This document shows, piece by piece, positions 56,237 through 63,887 of a DNA stretch of 64,000 nt. The stretch's first letter is position 1; every line of letters starts with the position of its first letter. The notes beneath the pieces were generated by a model. The model made no database searches. It saw nothing but the letters and a program-made list of their open reading frames with translations, and had not been told where the DNA came from. A program made the position numbers and the translations under genes. Source of the stretch: a virus; the IMG/VR virus record IMGVR_UViG_3300037141_000279, positions 32,296-96,295 of that record, one strand, 5' to 3'.

Positions 56237-58195
56237 TTACTCCATGCCGCAGGCTTGCGAGCCGTCGTTTCGTCCATCACCCTCAATAATCTGTTCTTGA
56301 GCTAAACTCTTGAGCCAACCCTTCATCGAGTCCACTGGCCGTAGGGCGGTGGTCTGATAATTCGTCGGTGCGGCAATTACCATGCCTGCCGTGTCTGCGA
56401 AATCATCGTGACGACCCAGTTTCGGCCACTTCACAAGCTGGTTCGTGAGAATTTGGTACCCAGGCATGCCCGCGTAAAACCACAACCGACCCTGGTCAAG
56501 CGGACCTTTGACCGAACCGATCCGAATCAGCTTCGCGTTATCTGCTTGGGACCCCTTCTCCCATTGAATCGGAACTTTCTGAAGCCCCTTGGTCATGGCA
56601 GCGGCGCTGATGACATTGTTGTATGCTTCCCAACCATTGAATTTTTCGTAATACAGGATGTTAGGTCTCCACTTCCATAGCGCGGTGAGTGTGTTTTCCG
56701 CAACAGCACTGGAATCCCAATTACCATAGAGACAGTCAAAGATGAAAATCTGGCCTTGGGAGAGACGGCACGCGAACAGCACGGAAAAATCACGTCCCTC
56801 TTGACCCACGTACGCGAGGTCGCCAACCACAAAAGTCAGGCCCATCGAGTAGTCGGGAATCTGAGTCAGGTTGTGCAGAGTCTGCCGCCCGATCAGAGTC
56901 TCTGTGAACGTCTGCGAACCTGTGGCAATCGGTTTGTTCTCATACTGGTTCGCGAAAAACTCTGCACCCAACAGAATCCGTTCGCCTTCCAGAAACTCCA
57001 ACGTATGCCCGATAGACCGACCGTCGTGCGTGCGCGTCTGTGGGAAAAGCACACCCTTGTTGCCGCGGGCTTTGAACCCAATGCAACCGCACCCAGGCAC
57101 AATGCATGGAGGCTCCAGCATGTTCACGTTGTAGTCGTGGTACACGTCGGTGTGAGTGCAATTCTGGCAGCCCATGCTCCAGCAATCGCGGATAGAAAAC
57201 TTCCAAATCGTGCGTCCCAGTTCGCGCTCTTCTTTCTTCGCGGTATCCTGAATCAATTCGTATGTGTCTCCGAAAGTGTAGCGCGTTCCCGTCATGTTGA
57301 TGTAACCTGTCGGCTCCAGAAGCGGGCAGATAGCGATGTAATCGTCAAAGCACTTCTCCAGAAGTTTGGCGCTTTTGTAATTGTTTTCGTTCACCAAGTC
57401 GTCAATGAAAATCGCTTCGTAGTGCGACCCTGCTTTGACCGACCGCGCTGTTGATATCGCAAACGTCGGTTCGGCGAAGATATCGGTGGTGCGGCATGGG
57501 ACTGTAAATTCATGAGCGTTGCCCATCTTGGCTGGCACATCTTCCCAGGCCCGCACAGAAACCATCTTTCCGATCACCTTTTCCCCATTAACTACTTGAA
57601 CTGTGTTCCCTTTCGGGTCCTCTTGGAAGAGTTTGCGTTTCACTTCCTTGCTGACCAAACAATATTCGGGAAATAGAAAGGAGAAGCGTTTCGTCGGCTT
57701 TTCGAACACACGCTTGACACGCGCGAGTTGGCGTTTCGCAAGGGTGTCGCCGCCCGTTAGAAAGCAAATGCGGACGTTCGGATAGTTCAGAATCATCTGC
57801 GTGATGTATACCACAACAGATGATGTTTTGAAGATACCGCGAGGCCACAGAATCATGCGCTTCTTGGTGACCTGATCCAAGTCGGACAGAACTAGACCTT
57901 CGCCTGGACGAAATTGCACGTACTGGTCGAAGAGTAGTTGGTGCGGATCGGGCTGGAAATCCATGCCTATGATTGGCACGAATTCGTCAGGGAGATTCGG
58001 GTCTCCGATTTTTTCGGCGACGGCGAAGCCACTCAAATATAGGGGGTACTTCAGGCACTTGAACCGCTCGGTGTACCATTTGCTTTTTTCGTCAGAAGTG
58101 GCGTTCTCAAGCCAATGCACGAACTGTTTGGGGAAGTTCGTGAGGTCAACAGATGCACGGTACTTTTCGAAGATGATTGGGTCTACTTCAAACAT
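56237..58195 (-). CDS. large terminase with an inserted zinc-binding knuckle
   Basis: 652 residues, ATG 58195 with GGGGAG upstream. ATPase: LWPRGIFKTS (Walker A, K123), AIFIDDLVNENN (Walker B, D265-D266), NMTGTRYTFGD (coupling). Nuclease: FVVGDLAY (D459) and KLGRHDDFADT (D597-D598). Between the domains, residues 338-374 hold CWSMGCQNCTHTDVYHD and PPCIVPGCGCIGF, a seven-ligand Cys/His set resembling a stand-alone bacterial zinc knuckle. That insertion is unusual for a terminase. The protein packages DNA into the head through the portal. Confidence 0.9.
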   Translation of the reverse strand: MFEVDPIIFEKYRASVDLTNFPKQFVHWLENATSDEKSKWYTERFKCLKYPLYLSGFAVAEKIGDPNLPDEFVPIIGMDFQPDPHQLLFDQYVQFRPGEGLVLSDLDQVTKKRMILWPRGIFKTSSVVVYITQMILNYPNVRICFLTGGDTLAKRQLARVKRVFEKPTKRFSFLFPEYCLVSKEVKRKLFQEDPKGNTVQVVNGEKVIGKMVSVRAWEDVPAKMGNAHEFTVPCRTTDIFAEPTFAISTARSVKAGSHYEAIFIDDLVNENNYKSAKLLEKCFDDYIAICPLLEPTGYINMTGTRYTFGDTYELIQDTAKKEERELGRTIWKFSIRDCWSMGCQNCTHTDVYHDYNVNMLEPPCIVPGCGCIGFKARGNKGVLFPQTRTHDGRSIGHTLEFLEGERILLGAEFFANQYENKPIATGSQTFTETLIGRQTLHNLTQIPDYSMGLTFVVGDLAYVGQEGRDFSVLFACRLSQGQIFIFDCLYGNWDSSAVAENTLTALWKWRPNILYYEKFNGWEAYNNVISAAAMTKGLQKVPIQWEKGSQADNAKLIRIGSVKGPLDQGRLWFYAGMPGYQILTNQLVKWPKLGRHDDFADTAGMVIAAPTNYQTTALRPVDSMKGWLKSLAQEQIIEGDGRNDGSQACGME

Positions 58196-58218
58196 GGGCT
58201 GCTCCCCACATAAAAAAC

Positions 58219-59979
58219 TTATTTATTCTCGTGCGGTCCTGTTATCGTTCTGATTCGCGTCCGTTGAAAGATGTTCGTGCTGACGTAAGAGACGAAAGGC
58301 ACGGAGGACGTAGTGATCGTCAACGCACCCGCCAGGGTTCCAGTTTGCGTGTCTGCGTTCGTGACGGTGACGTCGCGCGCGCCCAGCGGCGTGGTGCAAT
58401 CTACGGTGATATTCGCGGTGATCGTTGTCGAGTTCTGAACCGAGTAAGAATTGACTGTGATGCCTGATGCCGAGACACTTCCCGCAACGAAATTAGTCAC
58501 GGTCGTGTCTGACTGTACTACGGCGAAATCCACGTTCAATGATGGACTGCCCGATGCCGTTGTTGCATCGGTTACTGAAATAATCTGAACGCCGTTATGT
58601 AAAACAAAGATTGTTGTCCCGATAGCCCCTAATGTGACGACATCCCCAGTTGAGAGAGTGCCAGATGCCGTACCAATCAGTGTAAACGCTGCAGTATACA
58701 GGGTGAATGTACCCGGTGAATAAGTAATAGCATACCCAGTCGATTGTGCGAGGTTAGTCCTAATGTACGGATATGCGCCTGATGCAAGTGCACCCATCGT
58801 AATTGAAACGTACTGATCGTTGGGAAAAGAAATTCCTGTATACATGTCTGCGCCATAGAAGTCGGTCGGCCCGCCACCAACGCAGACATTGCTTAGAGTT
58901 TGAAGTGCGGGATATCCTCCTGTGACCTCAGTCCACTTCGCGGGATTGAGCGGACCATCCGCTTGGTGGAAATTGTCCGTCGCCAAGGGTGTGAGTACAG
59001 GACTAAACGACAAAGTGCCTGTATGGAAATTGGTTCCTGTGACCGTGATATTAAAGGTTCCGCACTGCGCGACGGTCGGCGGCGAGACAGAAACAGGAAC
59101 AGGGGCACCAGAAGTGACCGTGAACCCGCCGCTTGTTATGGCCGAGATCGTTCCAGTTTGGGAGTCAGCGTTCGTGACAATGACATCTCGTGCGGTCAAA
59201 GCAGCATTGAATGCGATGGTGATATTGGCAACCAACGTCGTCGCGTTGCGTGTGCCGTAGGAATTGACTGTGATTCCCGTACCAGAGAATGAAAGAGTTG
59301 CTGGTCCTGTGAGAGCAGGTGTAGTTGCAGTAAAGCCTGTGCCCTGTACCAACGCTGGGACTTGAGTCAGGTTTCCAAGCGGGGTGTATTCGGCAATCAC
59401 AATATCGGTAACACTAGACCCATAAGATACGGTAACGGTATTGGCTCCCGCCGCGCAGTTTGGTGCATACCAAGCCTGTTGCCAATAGTTGGTGAGACTC
59501 ATATGCTGACTGAACAGAGGCAACCAAACGTTACCCTGCGAATCGACTATCGTCATCGGAAAGTTACCGTAGTTTGTAGCAGATACGATTAGGGTGTTGC
59601 CAACTGTATTGGCCGATCCATACGCCAGCACGTTAGTAAGGCCAGCACTAAATTGGCTCAGTCCCTGAACAAAGGTTGGGGCAACTAATCCATCAAAAGC
59701 CGCTATGGCCGAGAACCAATTCTGGGATGTATTTATAGTAAAACTCGCTGTCCCGTTCCCGTCGACACTTACTCCATGACTAATTTTGTTGTTTGGTCTG
59801 GTTGGTGTAGCATCTAGTGAGGGAGTCCCTGCGATAATAGAGGTACTTCCACACCCCGCAAAAGCAATAAAGTTCTCCGTGACAGACGGAGTAAAGTTCG
59901 TGCCTGTGACTGTAACGTTTCCTGTAAAGCCTTGCGCATCGCTTGACGGCGAGATGCTGACTGGGTTTGGGGGTGGCAT
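58219..59979 (-). CDS. fibre-like virion protein with TIG/Ig-type and lectin-like domains
   Basis: 586 residues, ATG 59979 overlapping the previous stop (TAATG). Starts MPPPNPVSISPSSDAQGFTG, a TIG/IPT-like unit (NVTVTGTNFTPSVTENF). Two further Ig-like units follow the pattern GITVNSYGTRNATTLVANIT and ARDVIVTNADSQTGTIS. Residues ~330-500 (DNFHQADGPLNPAKWTEVTG, YVSITMGALASGAYPYIRTN) resemble a LamG/concanavalin-type sandwich. No signal peptide. Likely a tail or head fibre that binds surface polysaccharide. Confidence 0.7.
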   Translation of the reverse strand: MPPPNPVSISPSSDAQGFTGNVTVTGTNFTPSVTENFIAFAGCGSTSIIAGTPSLDATPTRPNNKISHGVSVDGNGTASFTINTSQNWFSAIAAFDGLVAPTFVQGLSQFSAGLTNVLAYGSANTVGNTLIVSATNYGNFPMTIVDSQGNVWLPLFSQHMSLTNYWQQAWYAPNCAAGANTVTVSYGSSVTDIVIAEYTPLGNLTQVPALVQGTGFTATTPALTGPATLSFSGTGITVNSYGTRNATTLVANITIAFNAALTARDVIVTNADSQTGTISAITSGGFTVTSGAPVPVSVSPPTVAQCGTFNITVTGTNFHTGTLSFSPVLTPLATDNFHQADGPLNPAKWTEVTGGYPALQTLSNVCVGGGPTDFYGADMYTGISFPNDQYVSITMGALASGAYPYIRTNLAQSTGYAITYSPGTFTLYTAAFTLIGTASGTLSTGDVVTLGAIGTTIFVLHNGVQIISVTDATTASGSPSLNVDFAVVQSDTTVTNFVAGSVSASGITVNSYSVQNSTTITANITVDCTTPLGARDVTVTNADTQTGTLAGALTITTSSVPFVSYVSTNIFQRTRIRTITGPHENK

Positions 59980-60059
59980 TATCGCACCACACGCCTGATG
60001 GGATTAGCATCCGCGCTGATAAAATTGTCCGATATTGATGGAGTGAGGATCAAAGACAT
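59979..60059 (-). CDS. possible 26-residue small gene
   Basis: ATG 60059 has AAAGGTG 8 bp upstream, and the stop overlaps the next start (TAATG). Product MSLILTPSISDNFISADANP then IRRVVR. It fills the space between the GIY-YIG stop (60063) and the fibre gene. It may be a leader peptide or the remnant of a gene split by the endonuclease. Confidence 0.35.
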   Translation of the reverse strand: MSLILTPSISDNFISADANPIRRVVR

Positions 60060-60062
60060 CGG

Positions 60063-60803
60063 CTACACCTTTGTTAATTTTGAGTCGCACAAACTACAAT
60101 TTGAATTCAAAACCCCGCGATTCACATGCCAGCGGGTGTGTCTGGCTCTGTCTAGTGCGCTGTGCTCGTCCGCAATCTGTTCGACAGTGTATCCACTTCG
60201 CGTTTGAGCCCGACTTTCTAGTCCTTTGGTGATTTCTTCAGGAGACCGTTTCTGCCCGAGACGCGCTTTCATCCCTTTGTTTGCGATACTGATTTTGGCT
60301 CTCGTTTCTTCTGAATGACTTTTCCCCGAGCGGTACTTGTTTCCTGCGCTGCGCTCTGTCATCATCTGGCGAAACTTGGGGTCAAGCCATCGCTCGGTCA
60401 TGTGATGGCTGATACGAATATGTCCTTCGGGTTTCTCCCAATATGCCTGAACCCTCGCAAGAGTTTCTCGTCTCCACTCTTCGGTATGCGGTCCCGTGAA
60501 TCCTTCGCCGCCGTCACAGATGTTGTACCCAACTTCAGGGTGTTGCGTTTTCAAAACTTGGATGAAGTGTTTTTCAAGTTCATCCAGTTCTTTTCGGTCT
60601 GCGATGTCCGAAACCAGCGGATGAATGCTCCACGATTCCCGAGGATGTTTTCGCATCGAGGCGTAAATATGTGACCGTGTGCCTGACGTGTGGTGATTAG
60701 CGTCCCAAAACTTCCGAGACAGATACTTCCCCAAATCATCACCTTTGTGTTGCCCGACGTAAATCTTCAAAGTCTCGTTGCAAACAATCACATAGATGAA
60801 CAT
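60063..60803 (-). CDS. GIY-YIG homing endonuclease with C-terminal Cys pair
   Basis: 246 residues, ATG 60803. Core MFIYVIVCNETLKIYVGQHKG, SHIYASMRKHP, WSIHPLVSDI, DELEKHFIQVL, GYNICDGGEGFTG. NUMOD3-like helices (HSEETRAKISIANKG, SPEEITKGLESRA) and a terminal module HTRWHVNRGVLNSNCSLCDS occur. This last module (WHxNRG...C..C) is common at the end of homing endonucleases. Third member of the paralogue set at 8484 and 16102. Confidence 0.9.
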   Translation of the reverse strand: MFIYVIVCNETLKIYVGQHKGDDLGKYLSRKFWDANHHTSGTRSHIYASMRKHPRESWSIHPLVSDIADRKELDELEKHFIQVLKTQHPEVGYNICDGGEGFTGPHTEEWRRETLARVQAYWEKPEGHIRISHHMTERWLDPKFRQMMTERSAGNKYRSGKSHSEETRAKISIANKGMKARLGQKRSPEEITKGLESRAQTRSGYTVEQIADEHSALDRARHTRWHVNRGVLNSNCSLCDSKLTKV

Positions 60804-60814
60804 TTTGGCTCTCC

Positions 60815-60834
60815 TATCTATGGAAAGGAAAGTC
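60815..60834 (-). promoter_or_regulatory. late-gene bipartite motif, copy 11
   Basis: Minus strand GACT, TTCCTTTC, CATAGATA, followed by GGAGAG and ATG 60803 of the GIY-YIG gene. Confidence 0.6.
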
Positions 60835-60848
60835 CAAAAGTTACGAAA

Positions 60849-61487
60849 CTAATACAGCAACGAAACTTGAACGCCGCAATTTGACGCCGCGCTCCCGAAG
60901 ATGAAAATTCGGTCGGCAGGAATGTTGCAGCCTTCGATCACGAGGGCCATCTGACCAGCCAACGTCAGCGCCGCCATGTATCGGGTTGCAGAGACGTTCA
61001 GATCGCCGACATAGACGATGTTGGTGCTGTTGGTCTGCGAACATTCCAAACGAACTGCGCGATAATGTTCGGACGGAGCGGCTGCGGTGTTGCCTGTGTC
61101 CGCCGTGACGCCAACGTCAGCGTGGTTGAAATAAAATCGGAACGAATCTGTGCTCGGATCGCAATCCAGCACGGTGACAGTGCATCCGTTGAAATACGTT
61201 GCGGTAGTCCAACCCCACAACGTCACTTGATTTCCCATTCCAGAAATACCTGGAGCAACGCCGCCATGAATATCAAATTTTGACCCTGTGGTTCCATTCT
61301 GTGTGGGGAACCCGTTAGCGCCATTATACCCCGTTTTTGGTAGCGCCCCTGAACCCAGTTTGATGGTGGCGATTCCGTTCAAAATCGAGAAGGACACGGC
61401 GATAAGCACAGGTCCAGAATATACTGGCGTTCTCCAGCCAGCAGTTGCAGGTGCCGCCACAATCCCGAGCGTCCTAATAGCTCCCAT
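60849..61487 (-). CDS. virion structural protein, unknown subtype
   Basis: 212 residues, ATG 61487. Beta-rich: MGAIRTLGIVAAPATAGWRT, VTLWGWTTATYFNGCTVTVL, DSFRFYFNHADVGVTADTG, EHYRAVRLECSQTNSTNIVY, MALVIEGCNIPADRIFIFG, ending CGVQVSLLY. The YRAVRLEC...NIVYVGD stretch resembles tail or decoration proteins of environmental phages. No enzyme motif. Confidence 0.65.
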   Translation of the reverse strand: MGAIRTLGIVAAPATAGWRTPVYSGPVLIAVSFSILNGIATIKLGSGALPKTGYNGANGFPTQNGTTGSKFDIHGGVAPGISGMGNQVTLWGWTTATYFNGCTVTVLDCDPSTDSFRFYFNHADVGVTADTGNTAAAPSEHYRAVRLECSQTNSTNIVYVGDLNVSATRYMAALTLAGQMALVIEGCNIPADRIFIFGSAASNCGVQVSLLY

Positions 61488-61488
61488 G

Positions 61489-62019
61489 TTATTTCACCTC
61501 GTTAAACTGAACTACGCGTCGAGCCCAAGTTAAAAAATCAGATACTGAGTATGTAAGTTTCGCCTGATTGCATTTCTGACAACACGGCACGACATTGCCC
61601 AATACATACCCTTTAGTGTTATTCACTCGGTCGATCCCGTTGTATACAAAGGAGCCGTTATCTCCAGGGTTTGTTGATACCATAGCGGGCGCGCATCCGC
61701 AATATTGACATGCGGACTGAGTTAAACACTCAAAATCAACGTCGGACAGACCCCATTCAAAATCTCTCTCCCGAGCCGAAAACTTATATCGGCTAAGGAC
61801 ACTTCTTTTTGCAGAAACGCCCGGGTCTTTCGTCTTATATTTATTGGTGCAGCCACAACTTTTTGTCCCGCTTTTTCGCCGAGTGAGATTCGACGCAAGC
61901 ACCGTCGTGATGTCTCCGCAAGCGCAAGAACAAATCCAAGCCGCACGTCCTTTAAGGTCCCTAAGAAACCCTACGGCGGTCAGTTGGTTAAATACTCGTC
62001 CTGTTAAATCGATCATCAT
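61489..62019 (-). CDS. HNH homing endonuclease with N-terminal zinc module
   Basis: 176 residues, ATG 62019 overlapping the previous stop. The N-terminal module (LTGRVFNQLTAVGFLRD, AAWICSCACGDITTV, GTKSCGC) is the Cys-rich unit often found with AP2/HNH mobile nucleases. The C-terminal HNH core: SACQYCGCAPAM, VYNGIDRVNNTKGYVLGN, VVPCCQKCNQAKLTYS. Located between two late structural genes. Confidence 0.87.
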   Translation of the reverse strand: MMIDLTGRVFNQLTAVGFLRDLKGRAAWICSCACGDITTVLASNLTRRKSGTKSCGCTNKYKTKDPGVSAKRSVLSRYKFSARERDFEWGLSDVDFECLTQSACQYCGCAPAMVSTNPGDNGSFVYNGIDRVNNTKGYVLGNVVPCCQKCNQAKLTYSVSDFLTWARRVVQFNEVK

Positions 62020-62327
62020 TATGGTTTTATCACTCGTGCTGCGTCTCTAGCAATACCGCCTTCGGGGCGAATTTTCGGCGTCACGCGGACGCTGCCTTTT
62101 GTAATCGCCTTCGGAGACCCAGCCGCCGCTTTACTCGTGCCCGACGCATGCTTTAGATTACCTGCGTCAATATGCGCTGTCTTGTTTTCGGGGCGCAGTT
62201 TGGGTACGTTCGGCGTCTTGGTCATGCCTGGGCCGGATGCCACCAGACCCTTGATGCCTTTGAACACCGTCACCTGTTTCGGTGTGGGTGCCTTTTCACG
62301 TCCGCTGTTACCTTTTGCAGAAATCAT
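62019..62327 (-). CDS. 102-residue basic, low-complexity protein
   Basis: ATG 62327. Lys/Pro/Gly/Thr-rich with no Cys: SGREKAPTPKQVTVFKGIKG, NVPKLRPENKTAHIDAGNLK, TPKIRPEGGIARDAARVIKP. Very basic and probably disordered, suggesting binding to DNA or virion surfaces. In the late cluster upstream of the terminase. Function unknown. Confidence 0.55.
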   Translation of the reverse strand: MISAKGNSGREKAPTPKQVTVFKGIKGLVASGPGMTKTPNVPKLRPENKTAHIDAGNLKHASGTSKAAAGSPKAITKGSVRVTPKIRPEGGIARDAARVIKP

Positions 62328-62331
62328 TGTC

Positions 62332-62679
62332 TTACTCCTTAACTTTCTTTCCTGACTTTGCTAGAGATTTAAGCCCACTTGCCAGAATCGCGTGTTTTCT
62401 CGCCAATTTCGCTTCGGGCTCAGTAAGCACATGTTCACCAGCCTTCAACTGATATGCGCCATCGGACAGGACAGGGCCGCCGCTGTGCATCTTTGGCAAG
62501 CCTGCTGCTTGACGACCTTTTTGAACCATGCCTGCCTTGGCGTTCAATTCATCGCCCAGGGTTGGCGTAGCTTTTGCGGGGGCCGCGGGTGTAGCGGCAC
62601 CTGTTGCTGCTTTCGGACTCGGGAACGAGGTGTTCGCATGTGCGAGTGCAGCTTTGGCGTCACTAAGTGCGTCAGGCAT
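62332..62679 (-). CDS. 115-residue late protein, unknown
   Basis: ATG 62679. N-terminal Ala/Pro-rich part (MPDALSDAKAALAHANTSFP, TGAATPAAPAKATPTLGDEL) and a C-terminal unit GLPKMHSGGPVLSDGAYQLK then AGEHVLTEPEAKLARKHAIL. The GG-P-V-...-G-Y-x-L-K-x-GE-x-V pattern occurs at the C-termini of many small phage virion proteins. Exact role unknown. Confidence 0.6.
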   Translation of the reverse strand: MPDALSDAKAALAHANTSFPSPKAATGAATPAAPAKATPTLGDELNAKAGMVQKGRQAAGLPKMHSGGPVLSDGAYQLKAGEHVLTEPEAKLARKHAILASGLKSLAKSGKKVKE

Positions 62680-62710
62680 TGTTCTATCCTTAGATGGGTA
62701 AACCCCCATC

Positions 62711-62730
62711 TACATATGGTTTGGAAAGTC
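62711..62730 (-). promoter_or_regulatory. late-gene bipartite motif, copy 12
   Basis: Minus strand GACT, TTCCAAAC, CATATGTA, before ATG 62679 with no endonuclease between. Core identical to copy 4. Confidence 0.6.
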
Positions 62731-62749
62731 TTATTTCATGGCTACGGTC

Positions 62750-63181
62750 TTATTGTGCCAGCGAATACAGGACAGCGAGGTCCCTGGCGAGTTGCTGCTG
62801 CAGACGAGTCAACGCCATGACGTTCTGCGGGGCGACAGGGAGAGAGGCGAGAATACCAGTAAACAGCACGACAGTGGCGACGACCGCAGCGATTTGATCG
62901 CTCAAATATAGATCAATGGGTAACGGTATCATATTGGCATCCGACGACAGGTAATTGATTATGCGCCCGTAGTTCATAGTCAATCGGTCAAGGATGGAAG
63001 GTTGTCCAGGCACTGAAAGGTCAAGGAGATACCGCGTCGGCAAACTGGTCGTCAGGAACGCCGCGCGGCGCGCAACAGTGATGCATGAAAATGTGGTGAC
63101 GGCTGCAACCAATTGATTGGTATATCGTGCTACTGGCGGCGGTGGAGCCTGTAAACGGGTGGCGATCAGCGCGGCTAACAC
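62750..63181 (-). CDS. late protein with a hydrophobic segment
   Basis: 143 residues; start at ATG 63181 overlaps the previous gene by 7 bp. Contains MLAALIATRLQAPPPPVARY, LTTSLPTRYLLDLSVPGQPS and a hydrophobic stretch IAAVVATVVLFTGILASLPV near the C-terminus, which could span a membrane or be buried. Paired with the similarly styled gene at 63175. Function unknown; a minor virion or ejection component is possible. Confidence 0.5.
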   Translation of the reverse strand: MLAALIATRLQAPPPPVARYTNQLVAAVTTFSCITVARRAAFLTTSLPTRYLLDLSVPGQPSILDRLTMNYGRIINYLSSDANMIPLPIDLYLSDQIAAVVATVVLFTGILASLPVAPQNVMALTRLQQQLARDLAVLYSLAQ

Positions 63182-63531
63182 GGAACGTCCATCAAGAGAT
63201 GGTTGGCCATGGTCACGGATGCGTTCGCGACTTTGGATTGCACCTGCGCCAGAAAAACGCTATTTTGCGATGTCGGGGAGATGGCCTGGACAATCGCGTT
63301 CAGATCGCAGATCGCTTGACCTGCGTCATTGATGATTTGCTGCCTGATGACGGCTTGATTCGGCACATCCTGGTGACAAATTTGATGGTACACACGAAGC
63401 AAGAGCGCATAATTCAACTGCAGCGCAGAAATTTGAGGAACGTTGGTCGTGAGATGTCTTGCGTTTCGGTTCGCGAAGATGCAGGCAAACACCGTTACTG
63501 CGGTCGTCTCTCGTCGCGAAAAAGGAAGCAT
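63175..63531 (-). CDS. late protein, helical, unknown
   Basis: 118 residues, ATG 63531. Begins MLPFSRRETTAVTVFACIFA, then SALQLNYALLLRVYHQICHQ, DVPNQAVIRQQIINDAGQAI, LAQVQSKVANASVTMANHLL. Helical and Gln/Asn/Ala-rich. It overlaps the start of the next gene by 7 bp. Belongs to the late cluster; role unknown. Confidence 0.55.
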   Translation of the reverse strand: MLPFSRRETTAVTVFACIFANRNARHLTTNVPQISALQLNYALLLRVYHQICHQDVPNQAVIRQQIINDAGQAICDLNAIVQAISPTSQNSVFLAQVQSKVANASVTMANHLLMDVPC

Positions 63532-63535
63532 AGGC

Positions 63536-63856
63536 TTACCTCTTGGCGTTCTTCCCTGGCTTCGATAGCCCAGCTTTTGACAACGCGATTGCGATCATCT
63601 GCTTCTGTTGCCCCTTGGCGGATTTGCTGGCGTCCACGGTCTTCGGTTTGTTGTGAAACACCTCGTGGAACGCGGCATCCTTACTCATCTTCGCCATGGG
63701 TTTTATCCTCGCGAGTTCTTTCGCATGCTGGCGCTCTTCGCCTTGAATATGCCGAATCACTTTGGCGTGCGGCGCAGGAACTTCGCGCGCTTTCTCGCCG
63801 TAATCTTTCACTGCCTGATGCTCATCGGCGATTAGATTAGAGATGGTCTTCGCCAT
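63536..63856 (-). CDS. small ferritin/rubrerythrin-like helical protein
   Basis: 106 residues from ATG 63856 (GAGGG upstream). Begins MAKTISNLIADEHQAVKDYG, then VIRHIQGEERQHAKELARIK and a Lys-rich tail (MIAIALSKAGLSKPGKNAKR). The DEHQAVxxYxxxA ... IxxEExxHxxEL pattern resembles small phage and bacterial ferritin-like two-helix proteins; metal binding cannot be shown. Common near head genes of environmental phages. Confidence 0.6.
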   Translation of the reverse strand: MAKTISNLIADEHQAVKDYGEKAREVPAPHAKVIRHIQGEERQHAKELARIKPMAKMSKDAAFHEVFHNKPKTVDASKSAKGQQKQMIAIALSKAGLSKPGKNAKR

Positions 63857-63867
63857 GACATACGCCC

Positions 63868-63887
63868 TCACTGTTGAATGAAAAGTC
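63868..63887 (-). promoter_or_regulatory. late-gene bipartite motif, copy 13 (degenerate right half)
   Basis: Minus strand GACT, TTTCATTC, AACAGTGA, directly after the stop of the partial gene at the window edge and 11 bp before ATG 63856. The left half matches; the right half differs at two positions of CATA. Confidence 0.4.
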
